Shown: one piece after another, positions 47,164 through 58,002 of the stretch
Numbering within the stretch: the first letter of the stretch is position 1
Layout: the number at the start of each line of letters is the position of its first letter
Assembly (NCBI GenBank): GCA_031772625.1
Contig: CM062805.1
Location: 518,424,102-518,488,101, forward strand
Source of the DNA: Pinus tabuliformis
Lineage: Eukaryota; Streptophyta; Pinopsida; Pinales; Pinaceae
Length of the DNA stretch: 64,000 bases
Direction of reading: 5' to 3'
Notes under the pieces: model-generated
Told to the model about the DNA's origin: nothing
Seen by the model: the letters and a program-made list of their open reading frames with translations, nothing else
The model's database searches: none
Made by a program: the position numbers and the translations under genes

Positions 47164-47532
47164 TTACATTAGGTTACAAAAACAATATTTTCAGTAGGAT
47201 ATGACTTCCAAGCCATCATGCTTGAATTATTGATCATCCTCATGCCCTTGCTGACCTTTATTTACATTTGAAAATCAGTTTCTTGACCTTGGTAATGAAA
47301 CCCTAGACCTAATGAAATCAAAGCCTAGGACTTAATGAAATGTACTGTAGATTGAGGATCAGCAATTATATTCTATAAGGGAGGAGCTGAAGAGAAAAAA
47401 ACCATCATTGGATCCATATATCATGACCTAATGGAGTGATGAAACATTTACAGTATGGGACTCCTATGAAAAAGCAAAAGAGCAAATTTTGATCCTTGAT
47501 GGAAGTATGAAAACCCTGACACTAACAGTACC

Positions 47533-48157
47533 ACACATAGCTGAGAAGGAAATGGAATTTGAGATGTGGGAGGCTCTCAAGAAGTTGTACCAACATACTT
47601 ATGTGCAGAGAAGAATGATGCTTGAGAATCATATGAGGTCATATCAGATTAAGAAGGGACAATCGATTGACACCTTCCTCGGAGGACTGAATGAGATCTG
47701 AGATTAGTTGACTGCTATAGGGGCAACACCGAATCAGGAGATAATGGTGAGGACAACCCTAAATGTTATCTAAGAAGACTAGGAAGTATTTGTCTAGAGT
47801 ATACTAGGCAGAGGGACACTTCCACCTTGTGACAAGATGTGGGCAGCTCTTCACCAAGAAGAGATCAGACAACAATCGAAGATGGGTAGCAGCAGCAAGG
47901 GGATCAAAGTCATGCAACAGGAGGAAGATGTGGCCCTAGCATCTAAGGGAAAGAAGGAAAAGTGAAAGAAGAATGATCTCTCCAAGCTTAAGTGCTTCCA
48001 TTGTGGGGATCTGGGTCATTATGCGACCGAGTGTCCAGGGAAGAAGAGTAAGATAGAGTCTTCCGAGACTAAGGCAATGCCAGCACGGGCAGAGAAGGAA
48101 GTTTTGACAGACGATGATTGTGCCATGAGTGCACACGCACCACTTGAGAAGAAGTAG
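47533..48157 (+). pseudogene. Element X Gag, C-terminal part with zinc knuckle
   Basis: The frame resumes after element G as HIAEKEMEFEMWEALKKLYQ, MLENHMRSYQIKKGQSIDTF and LTAIGATPNQEIM. This is the helical part of a Copia Gag. The nucleocapsid CCHC knuckle CFHCGDLGHYATEC is intact at about 47995-48036, followed by a Lys-rich tail. Stops occur at about 47699, 47705, 47770, 47779, 47794 and 47962; several are TAG or TGA where Gln, Trp or Arg would be expected. No protease follows. Confidence 0.88.
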
Positions 48158-48835
48158 GGAGACATGGAGTTGTAGTCAGATGGACTACAAGTGATTAGGG
48201 GTAAGATCCTCTAGGTACCCAGCCTCTTGGATTAGACCTTGGTACGAGAGACCTGACGAGGAGTAGCAGGACTGGTTGAGTCGACAGAGACGGATGTGGA
48301 TGGAGAGGTAGAGAGAGCTATAATGCAAAACTCCTGAGACAACACAAGGCAGCAGGCTGCAGTAGTGTGAGAGGGACAAAAGTGTTTCACTAGTACAGGA
48401 TGGCACATAGAGGTGTGCAATGGTGCGAGATGCAGGGAGTTATTGCAGTAGCGCAGAGGTCAGAGAGGGAGCAATTATCACCGGGAGAGGGAGCTCCAAT
48501 GTTAGGGGTGTCTCTAGTGAAACAGGGAGGTGAGTTAGGAGATCAGTTACTTACTTCTTAGTAACTGAGTTGCAATGCAGTAGTGGGCAACATGATGCAA
48601 CATGATGAGAGGAGGTGCAGTGCAGATGTAGTGTTGGGAGAAAGGACTAGTAGCAACACGGATGCAGAGGGAGCTATCATAAAGATGCAACAGTGGTAGT
48701 GGTAGAACCATGGGTAGTAGTACAGGATGCAGTAGTGTAGAGGATGTTGGGTAGGAAGGCCTATCATCAGCACAGGTACCGATGTCAGATGATTAGAGTA
48801 ATACTCAGTGATGAGTATTGCTAGAGTACAATCCT
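48158..48835 (+). other. Region of element X without pol
   Basis: Between the gag stop and the polypurine tract no protease, integrase or RT motif is present in any frame. The sequence is rich in CAGTAG/GTAGTGG words. It may be a former untranslated region or a deletion scar. Confidence 0.5.
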
Positions 48836-48848
48836 CACTAAGAAGGAA
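48836..48848 (+). promoter_or_regulatory. Element X polypurine tract
   Basis: ACTAAGAAGGAA lies immediately before the 3' LTR start TGTTGATTTGGG. Confidence 0.7.
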
Positions 48849-49959
48849 TGTTGATTTGGGTTAACATCAAATATGCTCTAGCCACACAATTTGCTGGAGA
48901 GGTTGGGGCACATGAGATATCCAATACCCAGAAAGGGTTTGGGCAGATTCTAAACATATCAAGAGATATTAAAATAATTAATATTTTTAATGGAGTTAGA
49001 CTTAGGGAAAATAAAATATTAATGTGTATTAATATGAATTTGTGTTAAAATGGTCCAAAATAAATCGATCAAGCCAGATCTAATCTTAGACTTTGATTAG
49101 GGACATAATCTTGGCCATTGAGATGTAAACAAGAAAAGTATAAGAGGAGGCTTGAGGATCACTTGGAGAAGACACCAGAGATGATCAGTCATTCTATTCT
49201 CTAGAGTAGGGTTTACTAAGAGAGATAGAATCAGTGATCAGAGAGAAACTGAGGGGAATTGAGTGTAGAGAGACAGAGAGGCAGAGATAGTATTGGGAGA
49301 GCAGCTAGAGATAGTGACATAGGAGCAGTGAGTGCTCACACAGGGCCACACAGAGGCAGCGAAGTGTTGCGCAGAGCACCAGAGAGGCTAGTGTAGCTGA
49401 AGCAGAGGGTCAAAGAGATGACGCAGGGCCTCCTAGGGCTGATAGAGGCTTATATAGGCTGACGCAGGGCCTCCTGGGGTTGATGCAGGGCCAACACTGT
49501 GCTAGAAGAGGCTGACGCGGTCTAGATAGGCAGACGCTAGGGTTTCTAGAGTCATATTTGTGTTGAGTAGCTGTTGGAAGTATTATCTGGGGTTTTAGCC
49601 AGGAGATTTGTTAGAAACTGAGAGGTATTACTGCCAAGGAAATTCACTGGTGGGTAGGCCTTTTTTGGCACCCCTATTGTACTATGATATTTCTTAATAA
49701 GAAAACCCATTATATAGCTACACGGGTTCTCCAAGATTGGGTTTTTCTGGGGACATTAGTCCAAAACTAATGGTGTCATATGATCTGTTTGTTTATGTTT
49801 CTTTTAGTTGATGATCTATAATATGTTGAGCATGCACTACTATTTATTTTCAGTATTTACTGTGTAAATAACTTGTTAAGGAAAATAACAAGTAGGTAGG
49901 AATAAATCAGATAAAGTGCATGGAGGGTTTCTAACTAAGTAAACTTAGAATCTTCAATA
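48849..49959 (+). repeat. Element X 3' LTR
   Basis: TGTTGATTTGGG to CTTCAATA (the other copy ends TTCAACA), 1.1 kb. Around 49310-49530 it contains a degenerate run of GACGCAGGGCCTC and GCAGAGNC words. The right flank begins GTAGG; the matching left flank is lost. Confidence 0.85.
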
Positions 49960-50149
49960 GTAGGAGGCAAGCCTATGGTTAAAATAAGGGCCAGGACAAA
50001 GTAGTTTCAGACAAAGGGATACTTTTGGTTGGGCACAACATTGTTTTTCCAATGACTTGGTTGCGTTCCCAAGTCTAAAAAAAAGTGAGGATATATATGA
50101 GGGCATGATAGCTAGGGAGTACGAGGGTATGACAAGTAATGCTAGGAAG

Positions 50150-51300
50150 TACTAACACATGCTAGACATTTCCAAGGCATGATAGGAATTCCAAGGCAAG
50201 CCAAGCACTAAGGCATGCCAAGATGTGTCAGGTGTCAGGGTCTGGCATGAACGCATGCTAGGAAGTGTCAAGGTCAAGTGTCAGGAAAACACAAGTGTAA
50301 GCTAGTTTAGAATGCATAGAAATGAAGTGCAACAAGTTCTAGGTGTGCTAAGGAGGAAGTGACAAGGTATGATAGGCAACTTCAAGGAATGTTAGAGTGC
50401 TAGGGAAGCATACTAGGATGTGTCAAGTCCCAAGGTGTGCCAATGCATGCTAAGGAGTGCGAGGGAAACACAAGGGAGAAATAGGTAAAAATTCATGGAA
50501 ATTCATAAATATGAGTGTTTGATAGGGAGTGTTAGTGAGTTTTAGATGTACTAGGGAGGGAGTTACATGGTATGCTAGGCAACGGTAAGTCATGTTGGAG
50601 TGCCAGGGCAACATGTGTCCAAGATGTGTCAGGTGCCAATATGTGCTAAGAAGTCTCAAGGAGTGTGAGGGAAACACAAGTGAGTACTAGGTCAAAATGC
50701 ATGGAAATGAATGAATAACAGTGTGTGACAAGGAGTGTGAGCGAGTTCTAGGTGTGCTAAGGAGGGAGCGACATGGTATGCTAGGCATAACGAATTCATT
50801 CTAGAGTGCCAAGGTGACATGCGCCCAAGATGTGACAGGTGCCAGGGTGTGCCAACATGTGCTATGAAGTGTTATGGAGTGCCAAGGAAACACAAGGGAA
50901 CATTAGTCAAATTAGTGCATGAAAATGAATAAATAAGAGTTTGTGATAGGAAGTGTGAATGAGTTCCAAGTGTGCTACATAGGGAGTGACAAGGTATGAC
51001 GGGCAATGTTAAGGCATGTTAGAGGTTAGAGCAACATTCCAAGATGTGTCAGGTGCTAGGGTGTGCTAATGCATGCTAGGAAGTGTTATGGAGTACCAAA
51101 GAAGCACAAGGGAGTGCTAGTTTCAAATGCATAGAAATGAATGAACAAGAGTGTGTGATAAGGAGTGTCAGTGAGTTCTAGGTTTGCTAAGGAGGGAGTG
51201 ACAAGGTATGTTAGGTAGTGTCAAGAAATGCTAGAGTGCCAAGGAGACATGCTAATACTTGTTAGGTTCGAGGGTGTGCTAATGTGTGCCAAGGGAATTG
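50150..51300. repeat. Tandem array of about 200-220-bp units, roughly five copies
   Basis: The word GACAAGGTATG (or ACATGGTATG) recurs at about 50361, 50574, 50770, 50989 and 51200. Each unit also carries GATGTGTCAGGTGC, GGAAACACAAG and GTGAGTTCTAGGTGTGCTA, in the same order. Units are diverged (roughly 75-85% by eye) and vary in length, so this is an old satellite-like array. Confidence 0.8.
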
Positions 51301-52250
51301 GTAGCATCCCAAGTTGGAATTTTACAGCTCGACTTGACCACATGCCGAATTGGATTCAGTGAGAGACTAAACCTCTAAAGTTACCCAACTAGGATATAAG
51401 TTGTCATGTTTCCATATAAATAGGAAATTGTGGGGTTTAAAAGGAAGGTATTTTCATGATCCGAATTAGATCCTAAACACTCTCTAAGTTTTCATAAACT
51501 CTTCCAAATTATGCCAAAAACATTCAAGTCTTAGAAATATCAAGCTATCAGAAGGAATCCTCGTAGCAGTTTCAATTGTGATTAGTGTGGAGCAACGAGG
51601 ACCCTTAGTCGAGCACGCAGACCGTTGGCCCATGGTAACATGTGCTGGCAAAAATTGGCAAAAACAGAGGCTAATTCAAGAAATGGGGGTAGTTTCTGAT
51701 ACGCGATTAGTGCTAAAGTGTTATCACGTATCGCAGGGCATCCCCCTCAGTGAAGGAAATCCCTGAAGTGCCTGGACCCAAAATGACTATGAAATGCGGA
51801 AAAGTAATTAATTCGGTTCCGTGGATTCCACAAAACTGGCAGGATATCGGAATGCCTTGAGGCGGTAAGCAGTTTCAACGGAGTCCCACCCGATGCCACA
51901 CTTTGAGTGACATGTGTCTGGTGGAAGAGAGAGAAAACCACTCACATTGGATGCGTAAACGTCATGCTACTTACCCGCTTGATATGAATGACGACCATAG
52001 GATTTGGGCGGCCCAGATCAACGGCGGAGGCGCGTCCCGATAAATGACCGGATTTGACAAAGTTATAAAGCAAGATTACATGGGATTTGAATTCCGACAT
52101 GGATGATGAGTTGGAAAAACATTCGTGTTTCACGAGCGATCTTGGAGCACACAGAAATAACGACCGTTCAAATGTGTCCAAAGAATCTAACACACTCACC
52201 CATTGCAAAATAGGTGGCCCTCCTTGTGAAGCATTACACAGTGATGATGA
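51301..52250. other. Unassigned sequence between the tandem array and element E
   Basis: Two plus-strand stretches are fairly open: about 51740-52080 (peptides such as VPGPKMTMKCGKVINSVPW, then WAAQINGGGASR) and 52087-52284 (DMDDELEKHSCFTSDLGAHR). I recognise no domain. They may be part of element E's LTR or a decayed gene fragment. Confidence 0.3.
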
Positions 52251-52921
52251 CGCAGAACAAGGGAATTCAAATGGACAGAGGTAGAAGAACTAGAACACCG
52301 GGAAGTGGAAACAAACTGACAGAAAGCAGACTGGCTTTAAATCTATGAACTGACAGAAGCAGAGAAACAAAGAGGAGAGTTAGTTAGACGCAGAAGCTAA
52401 GAGCAGAGAATAGAGAGAAGAAGTCGAACTGACCTAAAGGAAACATCGAGCCAGAAAGAGCCAGAGAGAGTCAGAGAGTCTGTGTATTGTAAAGAAAGCT
52501 TGAGAGGTTCAAGCAAGCTCCTTGGCATAAGCTTGTCATGTATGAGTCTAATTGGGCTCGTACTACTGTGACCAATAGAGGTCAAGTTTCAATAAGGAGA
52601 TTCTGTGTAATCCAGTTCCACTGACTCATATCTATTGAGTGAGACTCAAATTGAGCTCATTTTTGTAAAAACTCTGCTTTGAAAACATAATAGACAGGCC
52701 ACCACTAAAGGCTGGACCAGGAGATGTAGCCCAAGAGCATTAGGTGAAATCCTTATTAAATTTGTTGTGTTTACATGTTTTCCTATTATGTTTTCTCTAA
52801 CTGTCCCAGTGTCTATGTATTTCGCAATCTTATCAATCCATTGCATAAAGTAACATAGGCACATCCATGCACATGAGTCTGTAATACCTTTAATTCTTTG
52901 TCCTGGATAAATTCCAGATCA
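52251..52921 (+). repeat. Element E 5' LTR (left boundary unresolved)
   Basis: The right end ATTCCAGATCA is defined by the primer-binding site two nt later. Nothing in the window allows comparison with the second LTR. A purine-rich AGAGAGAACAGAAGC-like stretch occupies 52270-52470. Confidence 0.5.
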
Positions 52922-52923
52922 AG

Positions 52924-52941
52924 TGGTATCAGAGCTCTAGG
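52924..52941 (+). promoter_or_regulatory. Element E primer-binding site (initiator tRNA-Met)
   Basis: TGGTATCAGAGCTCTAGG is the classical plant site complementary to initiator tRNA-Met. Confidence 0.95.
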
Positions 52942-52980
52942 TTACTGAGGTTAGACAAGCTTGTGCTAGATTTTGTTGTT

Positions 52981-53145
52981 GAATGCTAACTAGATCAAAG
53001 CTTAAATTAGGAGAAGAAGAATTGGTTGAAGCTAACCCTGAAATTGGAAGAGTCTATCCTAAGAGAAAATGTTAGAAGAAAACCTCTTAGAATTAGACTC
53101 CTAATTCATGGATGGTTTCATGACCATGAAAGCCATGGTAGAGGA
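52981..53145 (+). pseudogene. Element E Gag, N-terminal part before the C3 insertion
   Basis: Begins MLTRSKLKLGEEELVEANPE (ATG at 52984). After a shift it continues FMDGFMTMKAMVE, which joins, across the C3 insertion, to EMYREFKKGREGDSS at 59141. The in-frame join supports C3 having inserted into an open gag frame. Confidence 0.7.
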
Positions 53146-53584
53146 TGTAGGAATTTACAGGGTAAGTTCCTCAGACAGAACACCAAAAGACACCACTCAC
53201 AAACAGATCACAGATCAATACACCAGTATTTTGACGTGGTTAAAACCCTCAAAGAGGGAAAAAGTCCACGGCCTAAGCCAACGCAGCCACTTCAGGAAAT
53301 TTATTAATAAAAGAATGAAAATTTACATATGCTTCTCTCATAGACGGATTACCCTACAAATGACCCTCCATGCTCTTTAAATAGAGATCATGGACCAATC
53401 GGGTGTTAAGCCACAGATCAAGTGTGAGTAATACCGAGGAGAGAATGAACCTTCAGATCACTACATATCGTGACCGTCAGATTGTAAGTTACAAAATGTA
53501 CATGGTAAAGAAACACACTTTACCTAACTCTATACTAGACCGAGTTGTACTTAACTATTTCCTATGTGTCGGAATATCCTAACA
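53146..53584 (-). repeat. C3 3' LTR (left copy)
   Basis: On the plus strand TGTAGGAATTTACAGGG to ATATCCTAACA. It matches 58685-59135 closely and lacks a 12-bp duplication present there. Confidence 0.95.
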
Positions 53585-53597
53585 TCCCCCCTTAAGA
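53585..53597 (-). promoter_or_regulatory. C3 polypurine tract
   Basis: The minus strand reads CTTAAGGGGGGA directly before the 3' LTR, as expected for a plus-strand primer. Confidence 0.85.
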
Positions 53598-53665
53598 ACA
53601 AATTGGGATAGGATTGAATGATTTACAAATATGACACAATAGGAGAAGGAAGGAGGCACTAGAGC

Positions 53666-54940
53666 CTATCCCCCCTTAGTGACAACTTCCTGAACTCCAA
53701 CCATAAATCGAAGTTTAGTGAACTTTGCCTCTGTGAGAGCCTTTGTAAAGATGTCTGCAACTTGATCATCTGTTGAACAATATTGCACTTCAAGAACATG
53801 GTCGTGAATTAGCTTTGTGATGAAGTGCATGTGCAGTTCAATGTGTTTGCTGCGCTGATGTTGGACTGGATCTTTGCATAGCTGAATGGCACTTTGATTA
53901 TCACACCAAAGTGTAGTCGGATGTTGCTGCGGAAAGCCAAACTCTGACAGGATCTGACGAAGCCACAAGGCTTCCTTACTAGCTTCTATGGCACCACGAT
54001 ACTCTGCTTCTGCTGAAGAAAGAGAAATGGCACCTTGGTTTTTGCAAGCCCATGTAATAGGTCCTGAACCAAGAGTGAACACATAACCTGCAATAGACTT
54101 CCGATCATCAGGGTCACCAGCCCAATCGAAATCAGTGAAACCAACCAATAGAGGAGTTGCTTCGGCACTGTAATGAATCCCAAACTGAATTGTACCTCGA
54201 ACATAAAGAAGTATTCTTTTAGCTGCTTTCCAATGACTTTCACGTGGGTTTTTCATAAACTGAGCAACAAGGCCAACAGCAAAGGAAAGGTCAGGACGAG
54301 TATGGGTTAGATACAAAAGTTTTCCTACAAGTTGACAGTATAAGGTAGCATCAACTTCAGGAGAAGTACAAGTGACTGAAAGTTTAACTCTAGATTGAAA
54401 GGGAGAAGGGGCTGGCTTACAGTCTTCCATGTGAAAATGGCGTAGAATATCACAGGCATACTTGGACTGAGAAAGGGAAATACCTTCCTTGGATTGCAAG
54501 ACTTGAAGACCGAGAAAATAATGTAAGTGTCCTAAGTCTGTCATTTCAAACTTCCTTTTAAGGCTAGACTTCACATGGTTTATAAGGTTGGGATCACTAC
54601 CAGTCAGGATAAGATCATCAACATAAAGAACAAGAATGATAAGAGACTTGCCCACTTTCTTGGTGTAGACAGTATTGTCAGAATGACACCTAGAAAAGCC
54701 ATTTTCTAAAAGAAAGTTATCCATTTTGGCATACCAAGCTCGAGGAGCTTGATTGAGACCATAAAGGGATTTCTTAAGCCGACATACAAGGCTGGAGTCT
54801 GTTTGTATAAAGACAATAGGTTGTTCCATATAGATTTCTTCATGCAAGTCCCCATGCAAGAAGGCAGATTTAACATCCATCTGATGGACTTCCCATTTGA
54901 AAGAGGCAGCAAGGGAAAGAACAAGGTGTATAGAGTTCAT
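53666..54940 (-). pseudogene. C3 reverse transcriptase and RNase H
   Basis: This is an open frame of 424 residues. RT: WEVHQMDVKSAFLHGDLHEE, SLYGLNQAPRAWYAKM, and the catalytic LYVDDLILTGSD. The connection is LGHLHYFLGLQV. RNase H: GFTDFDWAGDPDDRKSIAGY, LSSAEAEYRGA, LWCDNQSAIQL and KHIELHMHFI. It ends VVTKGG near the polypurine tract. This part is intact. The start of RT lies upstream (54941-55290), behind stops. Confidence 0.95.
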
Positions 54941-55292
54941 TTTGGCAACAGGGGAGAAGGTTTCAGTGTAGTCAATGCCTTCAACTTGTGAAAAACCCTT
55001 AGCAACAAGACGAGCGTTATGTTTATCAACTTTCCCATCTGGTCCATACTTGGTTCTGTAAACCCATTTGCATCTAACAAGTTTTCATCCCTTTGGTTAA
55101 GGAACAAGATCCCATGTATCATTTGCCAATAATGAATGATATTCTTCATTCATAGCTGCTTCCAAATATGGATGGCCTGAAGCTTCTGCAAAGGTGTCAG
55201 GATCATAATTCACTGAAGCTTGAGCCAGTAAAGAAGAGGCTCTCTCAAACTGAGAACGTGTACGTCATTGATCTATAGGATCACCGACAAGA
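54941..55292 (-). pseudogene. C3 pol linker and RT N-terminus, broken
   Basis: The minus strand reads RTRSQFERASSLLAQASVNY, EASGHPYLEAAMNEEYHSLL, NDTWDLVPLPKG and then KLVRCKWVYRTKYGPDGKVD, the normal lead into RT. TGA codons interrupt it after DPIDQ and after LPKG, both at probable Arg (CGA) positions. One frameshift lies near 55293-55310, where the integrase frame ends. Confidence 0.85.
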
Positions 55293-56147
55293 TCACTTGT
55301 TGCATCCCGAGTAGCATGGACCCATTTTGGAAGCTGAGGAGCTAAAGGAGGATCCTGAGAAGGTGGGGAGAGGATTTTCATCCTCGCTTTCATCATCTAA
55401 AGAAGAAATATTTTCAAAAGTATAAGAGATAGGGAGAGGTGGCACATCCACCGAACTAGGCTCGCAGGCCGATATATTTTTAGCAAACTTTACATCTCTT
55501 CTAATGATAACATTTTTGGACTTAAGTGGAATAAGTCTATATCCTTTGACATCTTCAGAATATCCAACAAAAATACATTTTTCACTCTTAGGTTCTAAAG
55601 CTTTATGTTTCTCATCTGGAATATGGGCCCATGCTTCACTTCCAAAAACATGAAAGTGACTTACATCTGGTTTGATTGAGCTCCATGCTTCTTCTGGAGT
55701 GATATTCTTTAAAACCTTAGTAGGAGTGCGATTTATTATGTAATTTTCACAGTTAATTGCTTCTACCCAATAATTAAGACTAAGTCCTTTAGATTGAAGC
55801 CTACAATTAGCCATTTCCTTTAAGGTGCGATTCTTCCTTTCAGCTACACCATTTTGTTGTGGAGTATATGGAACAGTATGTTGCATTTGAATTCCATTCT
55901 CAGTGCAAAAGTTGATGAATGCGTTTTTAACATATTCTCCGCCATTATCAGATCTTAGCTTAAGAATTTGATGTCCAGATTGTTTTTCAACAAAGGCCTT
56001 AAAGGCAAAGAAAATGTTAAATACTTCACTCTTGAGTTTTAAGAAGTATACCCAAGTGTGTCTGGAGAAATCATCAATGAAAGTTAAGAAATACTTGTAG
56101 CCAGAGAATGAAGCAACTGGAAGTGGACCACATAAATCACTATGCAT
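55293..56147 (-). pseudogene. C3 integrase
   Basis: Catalytic residues are visible: D in LMHSDLCGP, D in KLRSDNGGEYV, E in QQNGVAERKNRT. Structural boxes are TFIDDFSRHTWVYFLK, ITPEEAWSS and HFHVFGSEAW, then KCIFVGYSEDVKGYRL. An acidic linker leads to the frameshift at the end. The zinc-binding N-terminus is in the preceding frame (56172-56260), separated by a TAG. Confidence 0.95.
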
Positions 56148-56171
56148 GAGTTGTAAAGGGGCTGAGGCGTG

Positions 56172-57743
56172 CTAAGAGGTACGTTTTTCAAAACTGTCCC
56201 GATGATGTTTTCCGAGTACACATCCGGAACAAACACCATCACTGTAAGATACCATTGGAAGACCTATCACCATATTTTCTTTACATAGATTCTGAAGAGA
56301 GCGATAGTTTAATTGACCAAATCGCTCATGCCAAAGTTTGCTCACTTCATCGTTATGAGCAACAAATACTGAGGGAAGATTTGATGACCCAAAGTTGTGA
56401 AACTTATACAACCTTGTAGAATCATCAACAATGCCAGTAGCTAAAATCTGTCTAGGATCTCTTAGGTCCTTAATTACAACATCGTGAGGTGAAAATTCAA
56501 TTATTTTACCTTCACCTGAATGGGTTATCTGATATATAGATAGAAGGCTGCAGGATAAGGTTGGAACACATAATACATCATTAAAATGACCATTGTCTAG
56601 ATGAACAGTTCCAGTCCCTACAACACTAAGAGATCTATCATCACCAACATATATATTTTTGGTGTTACAATCATTTAAAGAAGAAAACATGGCTTTGTTT
56701 TTGGCCACGTGATAAGAAGCTCCAGAATCAATGCGCCACTCATGAGAATGAGAAGAAGAAGATACATTTAGTGCATAGCCAGACCGAGATGCTTGACAAC
56801 CACATGCAGAAAGTGCCATTCCTGAAGATGAAGTTGAAGTTGAAGATTGATCCAAATGGATGTTATGCTTCTTCATTGCTGCTTCCAAGGCTTCCATCTT
56901 CTTAAAGCATTTGGATTCTATGTGTCCATCTCGATTACAAAAGTTGCAATGTCTATTAGTCTTCTTCCCTTTGTTTTTATTTGTCTTATCATTTTGTTGA
57001 AATGATTTTTCATTTTGAGGTTGAAATTGCTTAGGACCCTTGTTTGGTTTAGGACCATTCTTTTTAGGATACAAATTCTTACGATTCTTTGGATTTGGTT
57101 GCTGCTGGGTGGCTAACGCTTTCTTAGAAGAGTTTCCAAGATGAAGAAGACCAAGGTGTAAGAGTTTTTCTTGTTCTCTTATTAAAGAATCACAAAAGGA
57201 ATCAAAGGAAGGGGACTTGCAGGTTTGTCCTTGAGAAATGAAGGCTTCTCTTGTAGAGTGGAAGGTGGAAACAAACACAGAATAGGCTGGTCCCAACTTA
57301 GTAAGAATGGAGTAGATAAGGCTACTATCTTCTTTCTTAACCTTAACACCTTCCAAGAGAAGTCTAAGGGTCTTGAACTTGGACAAAAAATCTTCAATGA
57401 AAGAAAAATTATTGGGGTCCAATGTAAGCAATTCATTTTCAAGTTGATGGGCTTTAAGTTCATTTTTAATTCCAAAAACTTTAGTAATCTGTTTCATTGC
57501 TTCATCAGGAGTATCAAGTTTTGCAATATGGAATCTAAGATCTCGAGAAATAGACATCCCTATCAACCCACGTGCTTGGTATTGTCTATTTTCCCATTTA
57601 GCTGCCTTGTCTTCATCTTTTGGTTTGGTCTCTTGGCCTGTGGCTATTCTGTAAAGACCTTTACTTCTAAGTAAATCCACAATGTAGGACCACCATTGGA
57701 TGTAGTTGGTGCTGTGAAGAATAACTTGGCATGGACTTTCCAT
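56172..57743 (-). pseudogene. C3 Gag, protease and integrase zinc-binding start
   Basis: This is an open frame of 523 residues from MESPCQVILHSTNYIQWWSY. The helical Gag part includes QLENELLTLDPNNFSFIEDF. A basic Lys/Asn/Gln-rich segment is followed by the CCHC knuckle CNFCNRDGHIESKC. The protease active site is HEWRIDSGASYHVA. The integrase zinc region is LWHERFGQLNYRSL to CSGCVLGKH. It stops after FEKRTS at TAG (56173), where relatives have Gln or another residue, and the frame continues in register into the integrase core at 56147. Confidence 0.93.
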
Positions 57744-57935
57744 TTAAAAAAAAAAGAAGCTATAGATGCTGAAACTAAGTGTTGCAATGGAAAGATCTCA
57801 AAAAATTAGGTTGTTTCAAAATACGGTTCTGAAAACGGCTTCCAAATGAAGAAGTTATGGCTTTTTGAAGAAAATTTGATGAAGTCGCCGATGAAGTGCG
57901 GGAATGTGCGGAAATGAAAAATCCGCCCCCACAAA

Positions 57936-57997
57936 ATGGAGACTTGAACCCAAGACCTCTACTCTCATAAATTAGCTTTGCACCAAGTGAGCTATAC

Positions 57998-57998
<1 letters not shown>
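57936..57998 (-). repeat. tRNA-like (SINE-type) sequence with A and B boxes
   Basis: The minus strand reads TAGCTCACTTGG (A-box-like) and, 31 nt further on, GGTTCAAGTCTCC (B-box-like), preceded by GTATAGCTC. The spacing fits an internal RNA polymerase III promoter. The acceptor stem is not complementary, so it is not a functional tRNA and may be the head of a SINE. Confidence 0.55.

Positions 57999-58002
<4 letters not shown>

Larger units (their letters stand above)
32460..47527 (-). mobile_element. Element G: gypsy-like element with very long LTRs, gag only, split by Copia C2
   Basis: Left LTR 32460-35277 (the 3' LTR, since the element is on the minus strand) and right LTR 43131-47527 (5' LTR) align along their length, apart from a deletion of about 1.5 kb and a smaller one of about 60 bp in the left copy. 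On the minus strand they run from TGTTAGTGTC to GGTGATAACA. A primer-binding site lies three nt inside the right LTR. Flanks are GTGCC (32455-32459) and GTACC (47528-47532), a 5-bp target duplication with one transition. The internal region, without C2, is only about 2.6 kb and holds gag but no pol, so G would be non-autonomous. Confidence 0.88.
43131..47527 (-). repeat. Element G 5' LTR (right copy, full length, 4.4 kb)
   Basis: It aligns with 32460-35277. On the minus strand it starts TGTTAGTGTC and ends GGTGATAATA, where the other copy has AACA. It contains the ORF at 44788-46048, the GCGYAGYGCC word clusters, and the hairpin at 47130-47163. It is exceptionally long for an LTR attached to a gag-only element. 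Confidence 0.9.
31572..49959 (+). mobile_element. Element X: Copia-type gag-bearing LTR element, split by element G
   Basis: Its parts are a short remnant of the 5' LTR (31572-31627), a primer-binding site, gag (32236-32459 and 47533-48157), a polypurine tract and a full 3' LTR (48849-49959). The 5' remnant matches the last 56 bp of the 3' LTR with few differences. No protease, integrase, RT or RNase H occurs between the gag end and the 3' LTR (690 bp), so X is gag-only as it stands. Element G sits in gag between GTGCC and GTACC. Confidence 0.85.

Noticed and set aside
32460..47527. Blocks 32460-35277 and 43131-47527 as a segmental duplication
   Set aside because: Matching ends, a primer-binding site beside the right block and a flanking 5-bp duplication show that they are LTRs of one element.
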